Shown one piece after another: positions 16,118-24,614 of a stretch of 64,000 nt of DNA. Position numbers and translations under genes: made by a program. The DNA lies in assembly GCA_963771505.1 (NCBI GenBank), contig CAVYTO010000003.1, positions 1-64,000 of the forward strand, read 5' to 3'. Every line of letters begins with the position of its first letter. Within the stretch, counting starts at the first letter, position 1. Below the pieces are notes generated by a model. That model saw only the letters and a program-made list of their open reading frames with translations. It was not told the origin of the DNA and searched no databases. Origin of the DNA: JAJPHW01 sp963771505. GTDB lineage: Bacteria; Acidobacteriota; Terriglobia; Terriglobales; Acidobacteriaceae.

Positions 16118-18022
16118 ATGGGAACCAGGCGAACGCCCATCTCGGCCGCGATCCTCTTAGTGGTTGCGTGCGTGTGCAGTGGTTGCAGTTCTGCCAAGCG
16201 GCCGGTAGTGACTGCGCCGGTGGCGAAGGCGACTGCGCCAGCTTTGCCGAAGCAGTCAGCTGATAATCAGCCCGCACCCGCCCCGGCGAAGCAGTTGGAC
16301 ACGCCCCAGCCCATTCCCACCGAAGATTCTGTCGCCACACTTATCGATGACGTTGAGAAGGAATACGCCACCGGCCAGGAAAAATATGCGGCGGGCGAGC
16401 ATGAAGCAGCGCAGGAAAGCTTCGACCACGCCTTTGACATGCTCTTGAGCAGTCCGCGAGGATTGCATGCTGACGCGCGCCTGCAACGCGAGTTCGACAA
16501 GATTCTCGACCTGGTGAACAAGCTCGAACTGGCCGACCTGAAGCAGGAAGCTACATCGACCCAGCAGAAAACCGAGCCAGCCCCGATCGACGAGACCAAC
16601 GACGTCGCGTTTCCAGTGGATCCGGCACTGAAGGCAAAAGCCGAGGCTGAGCTGAAAGCCACTCATTCCGACCTGCCGCTGATGATGACGGATCCGGTGG
16701 CCAGTTATATCAGCTATTTTTCGACACGCGGACGAGGAGTGCTCGAAGGCGCGCTGATCCGCGGCGGCCGGTATCAGGACATGATTCGCTCAATCCTGAA
16801 GCAGGAGGGCGTTCCGCAGGATCTGATCTTTCTCGCGCAGGCTGAATCGGGATTTCATCCGCTGGCGTTGTCGCGGGCCGGTGCGCGTGGAATCTGGCAA
16901 TTCATGGCCAGCCGCGGAAGCGGTTACGGATTGGAGCGCAGCGTTTGGATCGACGAGCGGCAAGACCCCGAACGCTCGACCCGGGCGGCGGCGCGGCACT
17001 TGAAAGACTTGTACAACCAATTTGGCGATTGGTATCTGGCTATGGCGGCCTATAACTCCGGGCCGGGAACGGTGCAGGCAGCCGTGAAAAGAACGGGTTA
17101 CGCCGATTTCTGGGAGCTTTACCGCCGCGACGTGCTGCCGAAGGAAACGCGAAATTACGTGCCGATTATTGTGGCCATGACGATCATGGCCAAGAACCCG
17201 GCGCAATACGGACTTAGCGACCTGCAACGAACCGCGCCGGTGCCGTTTGACCGGGTGAAGATCGATTATGCCGTCGATTTGCGGCTGGTCGCCGAGTGCG
17301 TGGACGTTCCAGCGGCAACGGTGCAGGACCTGAATCCGGAATTATTGCGCTTGACGACGCCACCGGGACAAAGCTACGAACTGCACCTTCCCGCAGGCAC
17401 AAAGCAACAGTACGAAACAGCGATCGCGCAGATTCCACAGGACATGCGGGTGTGGTGGCGATACCACCGCGTTACCGGCGGCGAAACGCTAGCTTCCATC
17501 GCCAAGACTTACCACACGACGCCCCGGGCGATCGCGCAGGAAAACAGCATGTCGGAAGGCGACGACGTGCAGCTTGACACAAAGCTCGTGATCCCTGTAA
17601 CCCCGGGACGCCGCGTAGCTGACGGAAACCAAAGCTATGCGCGGCACTTGACGGTTTACAAGATTCGGCGGGGGGACACGGTCAACAAAGTGGCCGACAA
17701 CTTCGGGGTTCCGGCGGAGATGGTGAGGCGTTGGAACCACCTGAAGAGCGACAGCCTGGGAAAGCGGCGGATACTTTACGTCCGCCTGCCGATTACGCCC
17801 GACCCGAACGCGCCTGAGGTCGAGACGACGGCCAAGGCCCGCGCCAAATTGAAGGCGAAATCCGGCAAAGTCACGATCGTGCATTACCGCGTAAAGAGCG
17901 GGGAAACACTCTATTCGATCGCGAATTCCAATCACACGACCGTTTCCGCCATCAAGCGGGACAACGGCAACCTCGCGCGCCTGCAACCGGGCATGATTCT
18001 CGTGATCCGCAGCATGCCGTAA
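16118..18022 (+). CDS. mltD: Membrane-bound lytic murein transglycosylase with three LysM domains (MltD-like)
   Basis: A 634-residue protein from the ATG at 16118 (an earlier in-frame start at 16061 would add a non-signal extension). The N-terminus is a lipoprotein-type signal, with VVAC18 or CSGC23 as possible acylation sites. A low-complexity Pro/Ala linker follows. The transglycosylase (SLT) domain spans about 220-350: AQAESGF with catalytic Glu243, ARGIWQFM, and AMAAYNSGPGTV. Three LysM peptidoglycan-binding repeats follow at about 449-493, 513-560 and 588-631 (VTGGETLASIAKTYHTT, IRRGDTVNKVADNFGV, VKSGETLYSIANSNHTT). It cleaves glycan strands to anhydromuropeptides. Monocistronic. Confidence 0.93.
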   Translation: MGTRRTPISAAILLVVACVCSGCSSAKRPVVTAPVAKATAPALPKQSADNQPAPAPAKQLDTPQPIPTEDSVATLIDDVEKEYATGQEKYAAGEHEAAQESFDHAFDMLLSSPRGLHADARLQREFDKILDLVNKLELADLKQEATSTQQKTEPAPIDETNDVAFPVDPALKAKAEAELKATHSDLPLMMTDPVASYISYFSTRGRGVLEGALIRGGRYQDMIRSILKQEGVPQDLIFLAQAESGFHPLALSRAGARGIWQFMASRGSGYGLERSVWIDERQDPERSTRAAARHLKDLYNQFGDWYLAMAAYNSGPGTVQAAVKRTGYADFWELYRRDVLPKETRNYVPIIVAMTIMAKNPAQYGLSDLQRTAPVPFDRVKIDYAVDLRLVAECVDVPAATVQDLNPELLRLTTPPGQSYELHLPAGTKQQYETAIAQIPQDMRVWWRYHRVTGGETLASIAKTYHTTPRAIAQENSMSEGDDVQLDTKLVIPVTPGRRVADGNQSYARHLTVYKIRRGDTVNKVADNFGVPAEMVRRWNHLKSDSLGKRRILYVRLPITPDPNAPEVETTAKARAKLKAKSGKVTIVHYRVKSGETLYSIANSNHTTVSAIKRDNGNLARLQPGMILVIRSMP

Positions 18023-18232
18023 TGGGCCTACGGCCAACTTCCGGCCCAGCTACCTCAACAATTCTGATTTGCGCATTGACTCCGCATGGAAGAAAGGATT
18101 AGAACAAACGATGCGGCGTATGCAAGCAATTTTTTGTGCGATGCGGCCCAGGTTGCCGGTCGCAAGTCATCAGCGAGCGTAACGGCAAGTTGCGCAATAC
18201 TTCCGGTGCACCGACCGGTATCAGGAGGAACG

Positions 18233-18712
18233 ATGAACGTTGAGAGGACCTTCTACCTGCGGGACGAAGACGACGAGATGAACGAAGGTGGCACGTATGG
18301 GGACACCTTGGAAGAAGATTTCGAGGAAGAAGAAGACGAAGAAGAAGGGCCAGAATCCACGTCCACGAGCGGAGAGGGCCAGGACGAAGACGAGGACGAC
18401 GAGGAAGAGCACTCGGAACCGGCGGCGCAGTCACCCAGCAGGATGCAGCAGCCTGAGAGATCAGCCCCAGCAAAGAAGAGTCCGGCAATGAAAACGACGA
18501 AGCCAGCCGCGAAGCCTGCAGCCAGGAAAATGCCGGCGAAAAAAGCCGCAAAACCAGCGAAGAAGAAAGCCCCAAGCAAGAAGGCCCCAGCCAAAAAGAA
18601 AGCCACCAAGAAAAAGACCGCACCCAAGAAGAAAAGTTCGAACAAGAAAAGCGCGGGCAAGAAAAGCTCAAGCAAAAAGAAGACGGCCAAGAAAAAGGGC
18701 CGCCGGCGCTAA
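18233..18712 (+). CDS. Histone-H1-like lysine-rich protein with acidic N-terminal half
   Basis: A 159-residue protein; a strong Shine-Dalgarno (tcaggaggaacg) sits just before the ATG at 18233, which decides this start over 18086. Residues 1-65 are highly acidic (EEDFEEEEDEEEG, EDEDDEEEH). Residues 80-159 consist of Lys/Ala/Ser/Pro repeats (AKKAAKPAKKKAPSKKAPAK) like the tails of bacterial histone-H1-like or extended HU proteins. The strongly polar split suggests a disordered polyampholyte that may bind DNA or RNA through its tail. No folded domain is seen. A clear terminator follows. Confidence 0.75.
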   Translation: MNVERTFYLRDEDDEMNEGGTYGDTLEEDFEEEEDEEEGPESTSTSGEGQDEDEDDEEEHSEPAAQSPSRMQQPERSAPAKKSPAMKTTKPAAKPAARKMPAKKAAKPAKKKAPSKKAPAKKKATKKKTAPKKKSSNKKSAGKKSSSKKKTAKKKGRRR

Positions 18713-18743
18713 AGTTCGACTTCCAGTCCGATCCAGTCACCGG

Positions 18744-18770
18744 GCCGCGCAGAGCATGCGCGGCTTTTTT
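18744..18770 (+). terminator. Rho-independent terminator after the lysine-rich protein gene
   Basis: A 7-bp GC stem (gccgcgc at 18744-18750 pairing with gcgcggc at 18758-18764) with a 7-base loop is followed by six T residues. Confidence 0.9.
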
Positions 18771-18956
18771 ATTGGGCGAGGGCGGGAAGCTGACAGCTGG
18801 TGCTGGCAAATAGACTTTTTTGTAAGCTATTGAAACTCTGACTAGGCGGGAGGGCCTAGGGCGTCGGCTTCTTGATCAATCAGTTCGCGAGTCATTCGAG
18901 GATTTTCAATCCTGGTGTTGCCGTATGCGAAGCTCCGCCGCTGCGCTTCCTTTTCT

Positions 18957-19820
18957 TCAGCGGTCTGACCTGCCCCCAGCTTTCAACCCTCCCTGTTCGG
19001 TTTGAGCCGGGATGGAGGAGCGCGAGGGGCAAGGGATGGCGTTTGAGTCCCTTGTCTCTCGCCCAGCTGTGTAGAAGCTTGCTGCCTGCGCTGCAAATTC
19101 TTTCGGGGTTTGGTATCCCAAGCTGCTATGCGGACGCTCGTCGTTGTACTCTTTCCGCCACGCCGCAATTTTGCGTCGTGCATCGAACAAGTTCTGAAAC
19201 CAACTCAGGTTCAAACACTCTTCCCACAACCGTCCGTTGAAGCTTTCGATGTGCCCATTCTGCGTCGGCTTTCCCGGTTGAATGTGCACCAGTTCGATCT
19301 GTCGTTCCACGCACGCCAGAAAATGCCGGCTGGTCAGTTCCGGTCCGTTGTCGCAGCGGATCGCCTCGGGCCTGCCCCGCTCGCTGATGATCTGGTCCAG
19401 CACTCGCGTCACTCTCCGACTGGCGAAACTGGTGTCCACTTCCAACACCAAACACTCTCGTGTAAAGGCGTCCACCACGCTCAACACCCGGATCGTTCGC
19501 CCGCACTCCACCGCGTCGTGCAGAAAGTCCAAGGCCCACTCCTGGTTGGCTGAAGTCCGCGCCAGCAGCGGCTTTGCTTCGCGCCCGCAGTGCTTGCGCT
19601 TCTCCCGCCGGATTGCCCATCCCGCTTCTCGATACACCCTATGCAACCGCTTATGGTTTTGCCGGGATTTGTGGGGGTTCTTGCCGCTGTTCCCTCCCTC
19701 CCGCTCGACGCCGGTTGACTGGAGATCCCTCCCCCCGCTGGTGAAACCGCGGGGACTTCGGGATGACGCCTGGCTATATTGCAAAGCGGCTGCGTGCGGA
19801 TGACGCCATCTGTGGCCCAA
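18957..19820 (-). pseudogene. IS3-family (IS407-like) transposase OrfB, 5'-truncated
   Basis: The DDE integrase core is intact: WALDFLHD (first Asp), IRCDNGPELTSR (second Asp) and GKPTQNGHIESFNGR (Glu), followed by ERPHSSLGYQTPKEF, all typical of IS3-family OrfB. N-terminal homology begins only at about KSRQNHKRLHRVYREAG. The codons before it (MGHRWRHPHAA...) read through unrelated sequence, and OrfA is absent. The right-end signature tgacctgccccc lies at 18966-18977 inside the end of the frame, but no matching left end is found. The copy is a 5'-deleted remnant; the left junction is near 19680. Confidence 0.85.
18966..18977. repeat. Terminal inverted-repeat end of the truncated IS3-family copy
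   Basis: The sequence tgacctgccccc has the classic TGA...CCCC form of IS3-family termini and lies just downstream of the OrfB core (minus strand). Only this one end is present. Confidence 0.6.
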
Positions 19821-19932
19821 TACCTATCCTGTTAATGATTTGACTCACGCTTGCCAGTCGGCTAGCCTCAAAGTTCTGCCTACACGAGCGGAGTAAAGCG
19901 CAGGCAGTGCCGGCATCCATCGTTTTCGTCCT

Positions 19933-20046
19933 ATGACATCGAGTCGATCACGTATCGTCTTTAGGGATGCCGGGACGCTGGCGCTCGGCGCGATGACGCG
20001 GTCGCTCGCGGCAGGAACGGAAAGGCTGTTCGCGGACCCATGCTGA
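19933..20046 (+). pseudogene. Possible remnant of a Tat-type leader upstream of the sugar isomerase
   Basis: A 37-codon frame starts with ATG at 19933 and encodes SRSRIVFRDAGTLALGAM followed by TRSLAAGTERLFADP. It ends at a TGA (20044-20046) overlapping the ATG of the isomerase gene. The AGTLALGA stretch resembles the hydrophobic part of Tat leaders (RRxFL-AGTLALGA) that precede many acidobacterial isomerase-like proteins, but the twin arginine is not intact. It could be a decayed leader, a small coupled ORF or chance. Confidence 0.3.
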
Positions 20047-20861
20047 AAGCAATTTCTACCTACGTTTATGTGAAAGAGCGGCTGCATCCGGGGCTGCTGG
20101 ACGGGCTGGTGCGCGGCGGCGCCGAGGCCATCGAAATTTTTGCCGCCCGGCAGCACGTCGATTACGCCAACCGCAAGCAGCATGTGCGCGAGCTGGCCGA
20201 CTGGTTCCGTAATAGCGGCGTACCGCTGCATTCGGTGCACGCTCCGCTTTATGCCGACTACGAGTGGGGACGCGCGGGCGCGCCTCCGGTAAACATCGCT
20301 TCGCCTGACCGCGCCGGCCGCATCGAGGCAATGGACGAGATCAAGCGCGCCATCGAACTGGCGGAGCAGGTTCCGTTCCGCTTCCTGATCCAGCATTTAG
20401 GCCTGACCGGCGAGGATTTCGACGACCGCAAGTTCGAAGCCGCGATGACTTCGGTCGAACATCTTCGCGCTTTTGCGAAGCCGCTGGGCGTGCGCATACT
20501 GCTGGAAAATATTCCCAACGAACTCAGCACTCCCGAGCGCCTGGTGGAGATGATCCGCATGGCGCATTTTGAGGATGTCGGCGTCTGCTTTGATGTGGGC
20601 CACGCGCACATGGCGGGCGACCTGCCTGCGGCGTTCGAGACGCTGAAGTCGCTCATCCACTCGACGCACATTCACGACAATAATGGGCAGGACGACCAGC
20701 ATCTCTGGCCCGGAGCGGGATCGCTCGACTGGCGGCAGGCGATGGAGCTGCTACGGTCGGCTCCGCAGAAGCCGCCGCTGCTGCTTGAAGTCGCGGAGGA
20801 TGAGAAGGTCAATCCCATCGAGAAAATGGGCGACGCGTTGCGCAAGCTGGAGGCCGCTTAA
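20040..20861 (+). CDS. Sugar phosphate isomerase/epimerase (xylose-isomerase-like TIM barrel)
   Basis: A 273-residue TIM-barrel protein of the AP-endonuclease-2/xylose-isomerase-like group. Putative metal ligands sit in LLENIPNE (Glu), CFDVGHAHM (Asp and His), HSTHIHDNNGQDD (His, Asp) and LLLEV (Glu), the usual order of the superfamily. Such enzymes isomerise or epimerise sugars or inositols, or act as endonuclease IV. The lack of the full nine-ligand endonuclease IV set favours the sugar role. It ends 17 bp before asnS and may be co-transcribed. The substrate is unknown. Confidence 0.85.
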   Translation: MLKAISTYVYVKERLHPGLLDGLVRGGAEAIEIFAARQHVDYANRKQHVRELADWFRNSGVPLHSVHAPLYADYEWGRAGAPPVNIASPDRAGRIEAMDEIKRAIELAEQVPFRFLIQHLGLTGEDFDDRKFEAAMTSVEHLRAFAKPLGVRILLENIPNELSTPERLVEMIRMAHFEDVGVCFDVGHAHMAGDLPAAFETLKSLIHSTHIHDNNGQDDQHLWPGAGSLDWRQAMELLRSAPQKPPLLLEVAEDEKVNPIEKMGDALRKLEAA

Positions 20862-20878
20862 GCGGCAATTTCGCAGAC

Positions 20879-22204
20879 ATGACTTCGCCGCTCACAACCA
20901 TCGCCGAGATCGGCCAGCACGAGGGCCAGACCGTCACCTTGCGCGGGTGGCTCTACAACCTGCGCGAAAGCGGCAAGCTGCTCTTTCCGCAATTTCGCGA
21001 CGGTTCAGGGACGATTCAAGGCGTAGTCCCGAAAAACGCGGTTGCGCCCGAAGTTTTCGACGCGCTCAAAGGCTTGACGCAGGAATCAAGCTTGATTGTG
21101 GAAGGCAAAGTCCGTGCCGATAAGCGCGCCCCCGGCGGCTACGAGCTTGACGTGGTCAACGTGCAGGTGCTGCAACGGGTGGCGGAAGGCGATCCATACC
21201 CGATATCGCTGAAAGAGCACGGCGTCGAATTCCTGATGGAGCACCGGCATCTGTGGGTGCGGTCGCCGCGGCAGGCCTCGATTCTGCGAGTGCGTGCGGA
21301 AATCATTAAGGCGGCGCGCGATTTTTTCGATGAGCGCGGTTTCACGCTCACCGATCCGCCGATTCTGACGCCTGCGGCATGTGAAGGGACGAGCACGCTT
21401 TTCCCCGTGGATTATTTTGACGAGCAGGCTTTTCTGACGCAGTCCGGCCAGCTTTACATCGAAGCCACAGCGATGGCGCTGGGCAAGGTCTATTCTTTCG
21501 GGCCTACGTTCCGCGCGGAGAAATCGAAAACGCGCCGCCATCTGACTGAATTCTGGATGGTCGAGCCTGAAGTGGCATACGCCCAGTTGGACGACATCAT
21601 GGACCTGGCGGAAGCCCTGCTCAGCTTCCTGGTGAAACGCTGCCTCGAAAAACGGCGGGCGGACCTGACAATTATTGGGCGCGACATCGCCAAGCTTGAA
21701 CAAGTGGCAGCGCCGTTTCCCCGTATCACTTACGACGACGCCGTAAAGATGCTCCAGGAAGGCCACGCGAAAGGCGCGCTCGAGAATAAATTCGAGTGGG
21801 GCGGCGATTTAGGTTCGCCCGACGAGACTTACATCTCGTCGCAATTCGACAAGCCGGTGATGGTGCATCGCTATCCCGCAACTGTGAAGGCGTTTTACAT
21901 GGAGCCGGACCCGGTCCGCCCTGAGCTAGCGCTGTGCGTAGACGTGCTTGCACCGGAGGGTTACGGCGAAATCATCGGCGGCTCGCAGCGCATGGCTTCC
22001 TACGACTTGCTGGTCAAGCGCATCCACGAGCACGGGCTTCCCGAAGAAGCATTCAAGTGGTATCTGGACTTGCGCAAGTATGGCAGCGTTCCCCATGGCG
22101 GTTTTGGCATGGGAGTGGAACGTGCGGTGGCATGGATTTGCGGCCTCGAACACGTGCGCGAAACGATTCCTTTCCCGCGCATGTTGAACCGGCTGTATCC
22201 GTAG
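20879..22204 (+). CDS. asnS: Asparaginyl-tRNA synthetase
   Basis: A 441-residue class IIb synthetase. An N-terminal OB-fold anticodon-binding domain (VTLRGWLYNLRESGKLLF) is followed by a class II core with motif 2 (FRAEKSKTRRHLTEFWMVEP) and motif 3 (GGFGMGVERAVAWICGLEHV), ending in PFPRMLNRLYP as in AsnRS/AspRS. The compact length and the HLTEFWMVEPE motif support AsnRS over AspRS, which has a GAD insertion. It charges tRNA-Asn with Asn using ATP. It lies directly between the isomerase and the arginase gene. Confidence 0.95.
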   Translation: MTSPLTTIAEIGQHEGQTVTLRGWLYNLRESGKLLFPQFRDGSGTIQGVVPKNAVAPEVFDALKGLTQESSLIVEGKVRADKRAPGGYELDVVNVQVLQRVAEGDPYPISLKEHGVEFLMEHRHLWVRSPRQASILRVRAEIIKAARDFFDERGFTLTDPPILTPAACEGTSTLFPVDYFDEQAFLTQSGQLYIEATAMALGKVYSFGPTFRAEKSKTRRHLTEFWMVEPEVAYAQLDDIMDLAEALLSFLVKRCLEKRRADLTIIGRDIAKLEQVAAPFPRITYDDAVKMLQEGHAKGALENKFEWGGDLGSPDETYISSQFDKPVMVHRYPATVKAFYMEPDPVRPELALCVDVLAPEGYGEIIGGSQRMASYDLLVKRIHEHGLPEEAFKWYLDLRKYGSVPHGGFGMGVERAVAWICGLEHVRETIPFPRMLNRLYP

Positions 22205-22227
22205 CGTTCTCGGGCGATCATAAATTT

Positions 22228-23169
22228 ATGAAGACAACCATCTCAATCTCCAGCATCGTACCGAAAAAAATTCGAGTGATTGGTGTGCCGCTCGACCTCG
22301 GACAGTCGCGCCGTGGCGTCGACATGGGGCCATCGGCAGTGCGGGTGGCTGGACTCGAAGCCCGCCTCGAAGCGCTGGGACACATCGTCGAAGACGGCGG
22401 CAACGTGGCCGTTGCGATTCCTGAGCAGAAAAAAGAAGGCGCGTCGAACGCAAAATACCTCAAAGAAATCACTGCGACTTGTACGAAGAATGCCGAGCTG
22501 GTGGTGAAGACTTTGGAAGGCGGCCAGATTCCGCTGATCCTGGGCGGTGACCATTCTGTCGCCGCTGGAACCGTCGCAGGCGTAGCCGAATTCTTCCGCC
22601 GCAAGAACGAGAAAATCGGGCTGATCTGGATCGACGCGCACACCGACATTAATACGCCGGAAACCTCTCCCAGCGGCAACGTGCACGGAATGCCGTTGGC
22701 CGCGTTGCTCGGGCTGGGTCCCGCAGAACTGGGCGATATCTATAATTTTTCGCCGAAAGTAAGTTCGGAAAACTGTGTACTGGTCGGCATCCGCGATGTG
22801 GATGCGGTCGAGAAAGAAAACGTGCGCCGCGCCGGCATCCATGTATTTACGATGCGCGACATCGACGAACGCGGCATGCGTACCGTGATGGAAGAAGCTC
22901 TGCGGATCGCCGGACGCGGCACCGCGGGATATCACATTTCGCTCGATATGGACTGGGTCGATCCCGAAGACGCGCCGGGCGTCGGCACACCCGTTTGGGG
23001 CGGCGCTACTTATCGTGAAGCGCATCTGGCCATGGAAATCATAGCCGACCACGGACGCATGTTGAGCTTCGAAATCGTCGAAGTGAATCCCGTAATCGAC
23101 GAACACAACCAAACCGCCGATCTGGCGGTGGAATTGGTGCTGTCGGCTTTCGGGAAGAAAATTCTATAG
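22228..23169 (+). CDS. rocF: Arginase
   Basis: A 313-residue ureohydrolase. The ATG at 22228 is chosen because the core begins soon after it (IRVIGVPLDLGQSRRGVDMG); the open frame upstream is the shadow of asnS. Mn-binding residues are visible in order: GGDHS (His109), DAHTD (Asp136, His138, Asp140) and LDMDW (Asp240, Asp242). GNVHGMPLAALLG is the substrate loop typical of arginases rather than agmatinases. It hydrolyses L-arginine to ornithine and urea. It follows asnS by 23 bp. Confidence 0.93.
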   Translation: MKTTISISSIVPKKIRVIGVPLDLGQSRRGVDMGPSAVRVAGLEARLEALGHIVEDGGNVAVAIPEQKKEGASNAKYLKEITATCTKNAELVVKTLEGGQIPLILGGDHSVAAGTVAGVAEFFRRKNEKIGLIWIDAHTDINTPETSPSGNVHGMPLAALLGLGPAELGDIYNFSPKVSSENCVLVGIRDVDAVEKENVRRAGIHVFTMRDIDERGMRTVMEEALRIAGRGTAGYHISLDMDWVDPEDAPGVGTPVWGGATYREAHLAMEIIADHGRMLSFEIVEVNPVIDEHNQTADLAVELVLSAFGKKIL

Positions 23170-23188
23170 GTCGAACATCGCCGCTGGC

Positions 23189-24034
23189 GTGAAACAATAC
23201 TCTCCAGCAATGCCTGCCGATACTCCAACATTTCTTTACGGCACCGCCTGGAAAGAAGAACGCACTGCGGTGCTGACCGAAATGGCTTTGCGTGCCGGTT
23301 TCAGGGCCATCGACACCGCAAATCAGAGGCGTCACTACTTCGAATCTGCTGTCGGAGATGGTTTGCGCGCGGCATATCAGGCTGGCGTGGCTACGCGTGA
23401 AGCAATCTTTCTGCAAACCAAATTCACTTACCAACGCGGGCAAGACCATCGCTTGCCGTACGACCCAGCCGCAAGCCTCGCAGAACAGGTACGCCAGTCG
23501 CTCTCGAGTTCCCTCGAACACCTCGATACCAGGTACATCGACAGCTTCCTTTTGCACGGTCCATCGTCGAACTATGAATGGACAGACGATGACGCCGAAG
23601 TTTGGCAGGCGATGACGGACGAAACGAAAGCAGGCCGTGCACGTTCGCTCGGCGTCAGCAATGTTTCGTTGGGGCACCTCGAGCAGATGTTGGAGTCGCC
23701 CAATGCGCAGGCTCCCACATTCGTGCAGAACCGATGCTACGCCCGCTTAGGATGGGACCGAGAAGTACGTGAGTTCTGCCGCGATAACAAAATCATTTAT
23801 CAGGGCTTTTCGCTGCTCACCGCGAATGTGGAGATTCTGCGTCATCCGGTGGTGATCAAACTCGCGTCCCAACTGAAAACGACGGTGCCACAGATCGTGT
23901 TCGCATTCGCGCGAAGAATTGGAATGCTGCCGCTCACGGGCACAGCCAGCGAGCAACACATGAAAGAAGACCTCGAGAGCCTAAACCTGGACTTACCGGC
24001 CGAGGCAGTCGCAGCCATCGAGCAGTTATCGTAA
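23189..24034 (+). CDS. Aldo/keto reductase family protein
   Basis: A 281-residue (beta/alpha)8 NADPH-dependent oxidoreductase. The catalytic set is readable: AIDTANQRRHYFESAVG (Asp, Tyr), FLQTKFT (Lys) and SFLLHGPS (His). Cofactor-side motifs are GVSNVSLGHLEQML, VQNRCYAR and PLTGTASEQHMKEDLE. The start is GTG at 23189; ATG at 23210 is an equally reasonable alternative. It follows rocF by 19 bp, so co-transcription is possible, but no link to arginine is evident. The substrate is unknown. Confidence 0.9.
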   Translation: MKQYSPAMPADTPTFLYGTAWKEERTAVLTEMALRAGFRAIDTANQRRHYFESAVGDGLRAAYQAGVATREAIFLQTKFTYQRGQDHRLPYDPAASLAEQVRQSLSSSLEHLDTRYIDSFLLHGPSSNYEWTDDDAEVWQAMTDETKAGRARSLGVSNVSLGHLEQMLESPNAQAPTFVQNRCYARLGWDREVREFCRDNKIIYQGFSLLTANVEILRHPVVIKLASQLKTTVPQIVFAFARRIGMLPLTGTASEQHMKEDLESLNLDLPAEAVAAIEQLS

Positions 24035-24061
24035 CTGCTATCAGGTCACCGCTAAGACGAA

Positions 24062-24277
24062 CTAGGCTTTTCGAGACGACAGGAACAGGGCCAGCGCTCC
24101 GCCAGCCAGCAAGACTATGCCGAATGCCGGGGGCAGTTTTTCGCTGCTCTCGGTTTGGACTCCGAGTTTTGCGTCTCCGACTTTAATGCTGTGGTCTTCG
24201 TGGTGAGGTACGGGCACAACGAACGACAACGTGCCCAGCACCAACAGCAATACAGCGACGATTCGAATGCCGTTCAT
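24062..24277 (-). CDS. Small membrane protein, 71 aa
   Basis: Two hydrophobic segments (IRIVAVLLLVLGTLSFVVP at the N-terminus and FGIVLLAGGALALFLSS near the C-terminus) enclose a short polar loop. The start is supported by gaggag about 8 bases before the ATG on the minus strand. Small two-TM proteins of this form are common in Acidobacteriota; no function is known. It could be co-transcribed with the MoaD-like gene upstream (44-bp gap). Confidence 0.7.
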   Translation of the reverse strand: MNGIRIVAVLLLVLGTLSFVVPVPHHEDHSIKVGDAKLGVQTESSEKLPPAFGIVLLAGGALALFLSSRKA

Positions 24278-24320
24278 TGTTGTTTCTCCTCAAAAGATAT
24301 AAGAGCGAGCCGCATATTTT

Positions 24321-24614
24321 TTATCCACCGGCAATTGCACCAAGAATCACCAGCGGCTCTTTGCCTTCGACAACTGCTGCCGGTAGCGGAGCATCTGGCG
24401 GCTCGTGCGAAAGGTCTTGCTCGCAGGCAAAGAAACGCAGAAAGGCGCGGCGCTGCCCAGTGTCATGGTTTCGTATCGTTCCCTGCAACATGGGATATTT
24501 GGATTCCAGCGCATCCAAGACCGTTCGTTGCGTGACCGGGGCAGCCACTTCAATCTCGATTTCGGATCCTGCGTGGGCCAGTGTTCGCAAATGAAATGGG
24601 AGAATGATTCGCAC
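24321..24614 (-). CDS. MoaD/ThiS family sulfur-carrier-like protein
   Basis: A 97-residue ubiquitin-like beta-grasp protein. The N-terminus RIILPFHLRTLAHAG and the C-terminal AIAGG fit the MoaD/ThiS pattern, in which the terminal Gly-Gly is adenylated and thiocarboxylated. The start is probably GTG at 24614. No moaE, moeB, thiF or thiG is nearby, so its pathway (molybdopterin, thiamine or another sulfur transfer) cannot be fixed. Its 5' end overlaps the plausible 5' end of the divergent membrane-protein gene. Confidence 0.8.
   Translation of the reverse strand: MRIILPFHLRTLAHAGSEIEIEVAAPVTQRTVLDALESKYPMLQGTIRNHDTGQRRAFLRFFACEQDLSHEPPDAPLPAAVVEGKEPLVILGAIAGG

Noticed and set aside
18099..18809. 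Minus-strand frame opposite the lysine-rich protein, apparently with membrane-like residues
   Set aside because: The Phe/Leu/Ser richness is the direct complement of Lys/Glu codons. The plus strand has a strong ribosome site and terminator.
22243..23112. 289-codon minus-strand frame opposite arginase
   Set aside because: Arginase metal motifs on the plus strand are complete, and the minus frame has none.
23300..23345. A missing catalytic Tyr in the aldo/keto reductase
   Set aside because: The YxNE form is absent, but a Tyr in RRHYFE fills the position, as I recall for a known branch of the family.
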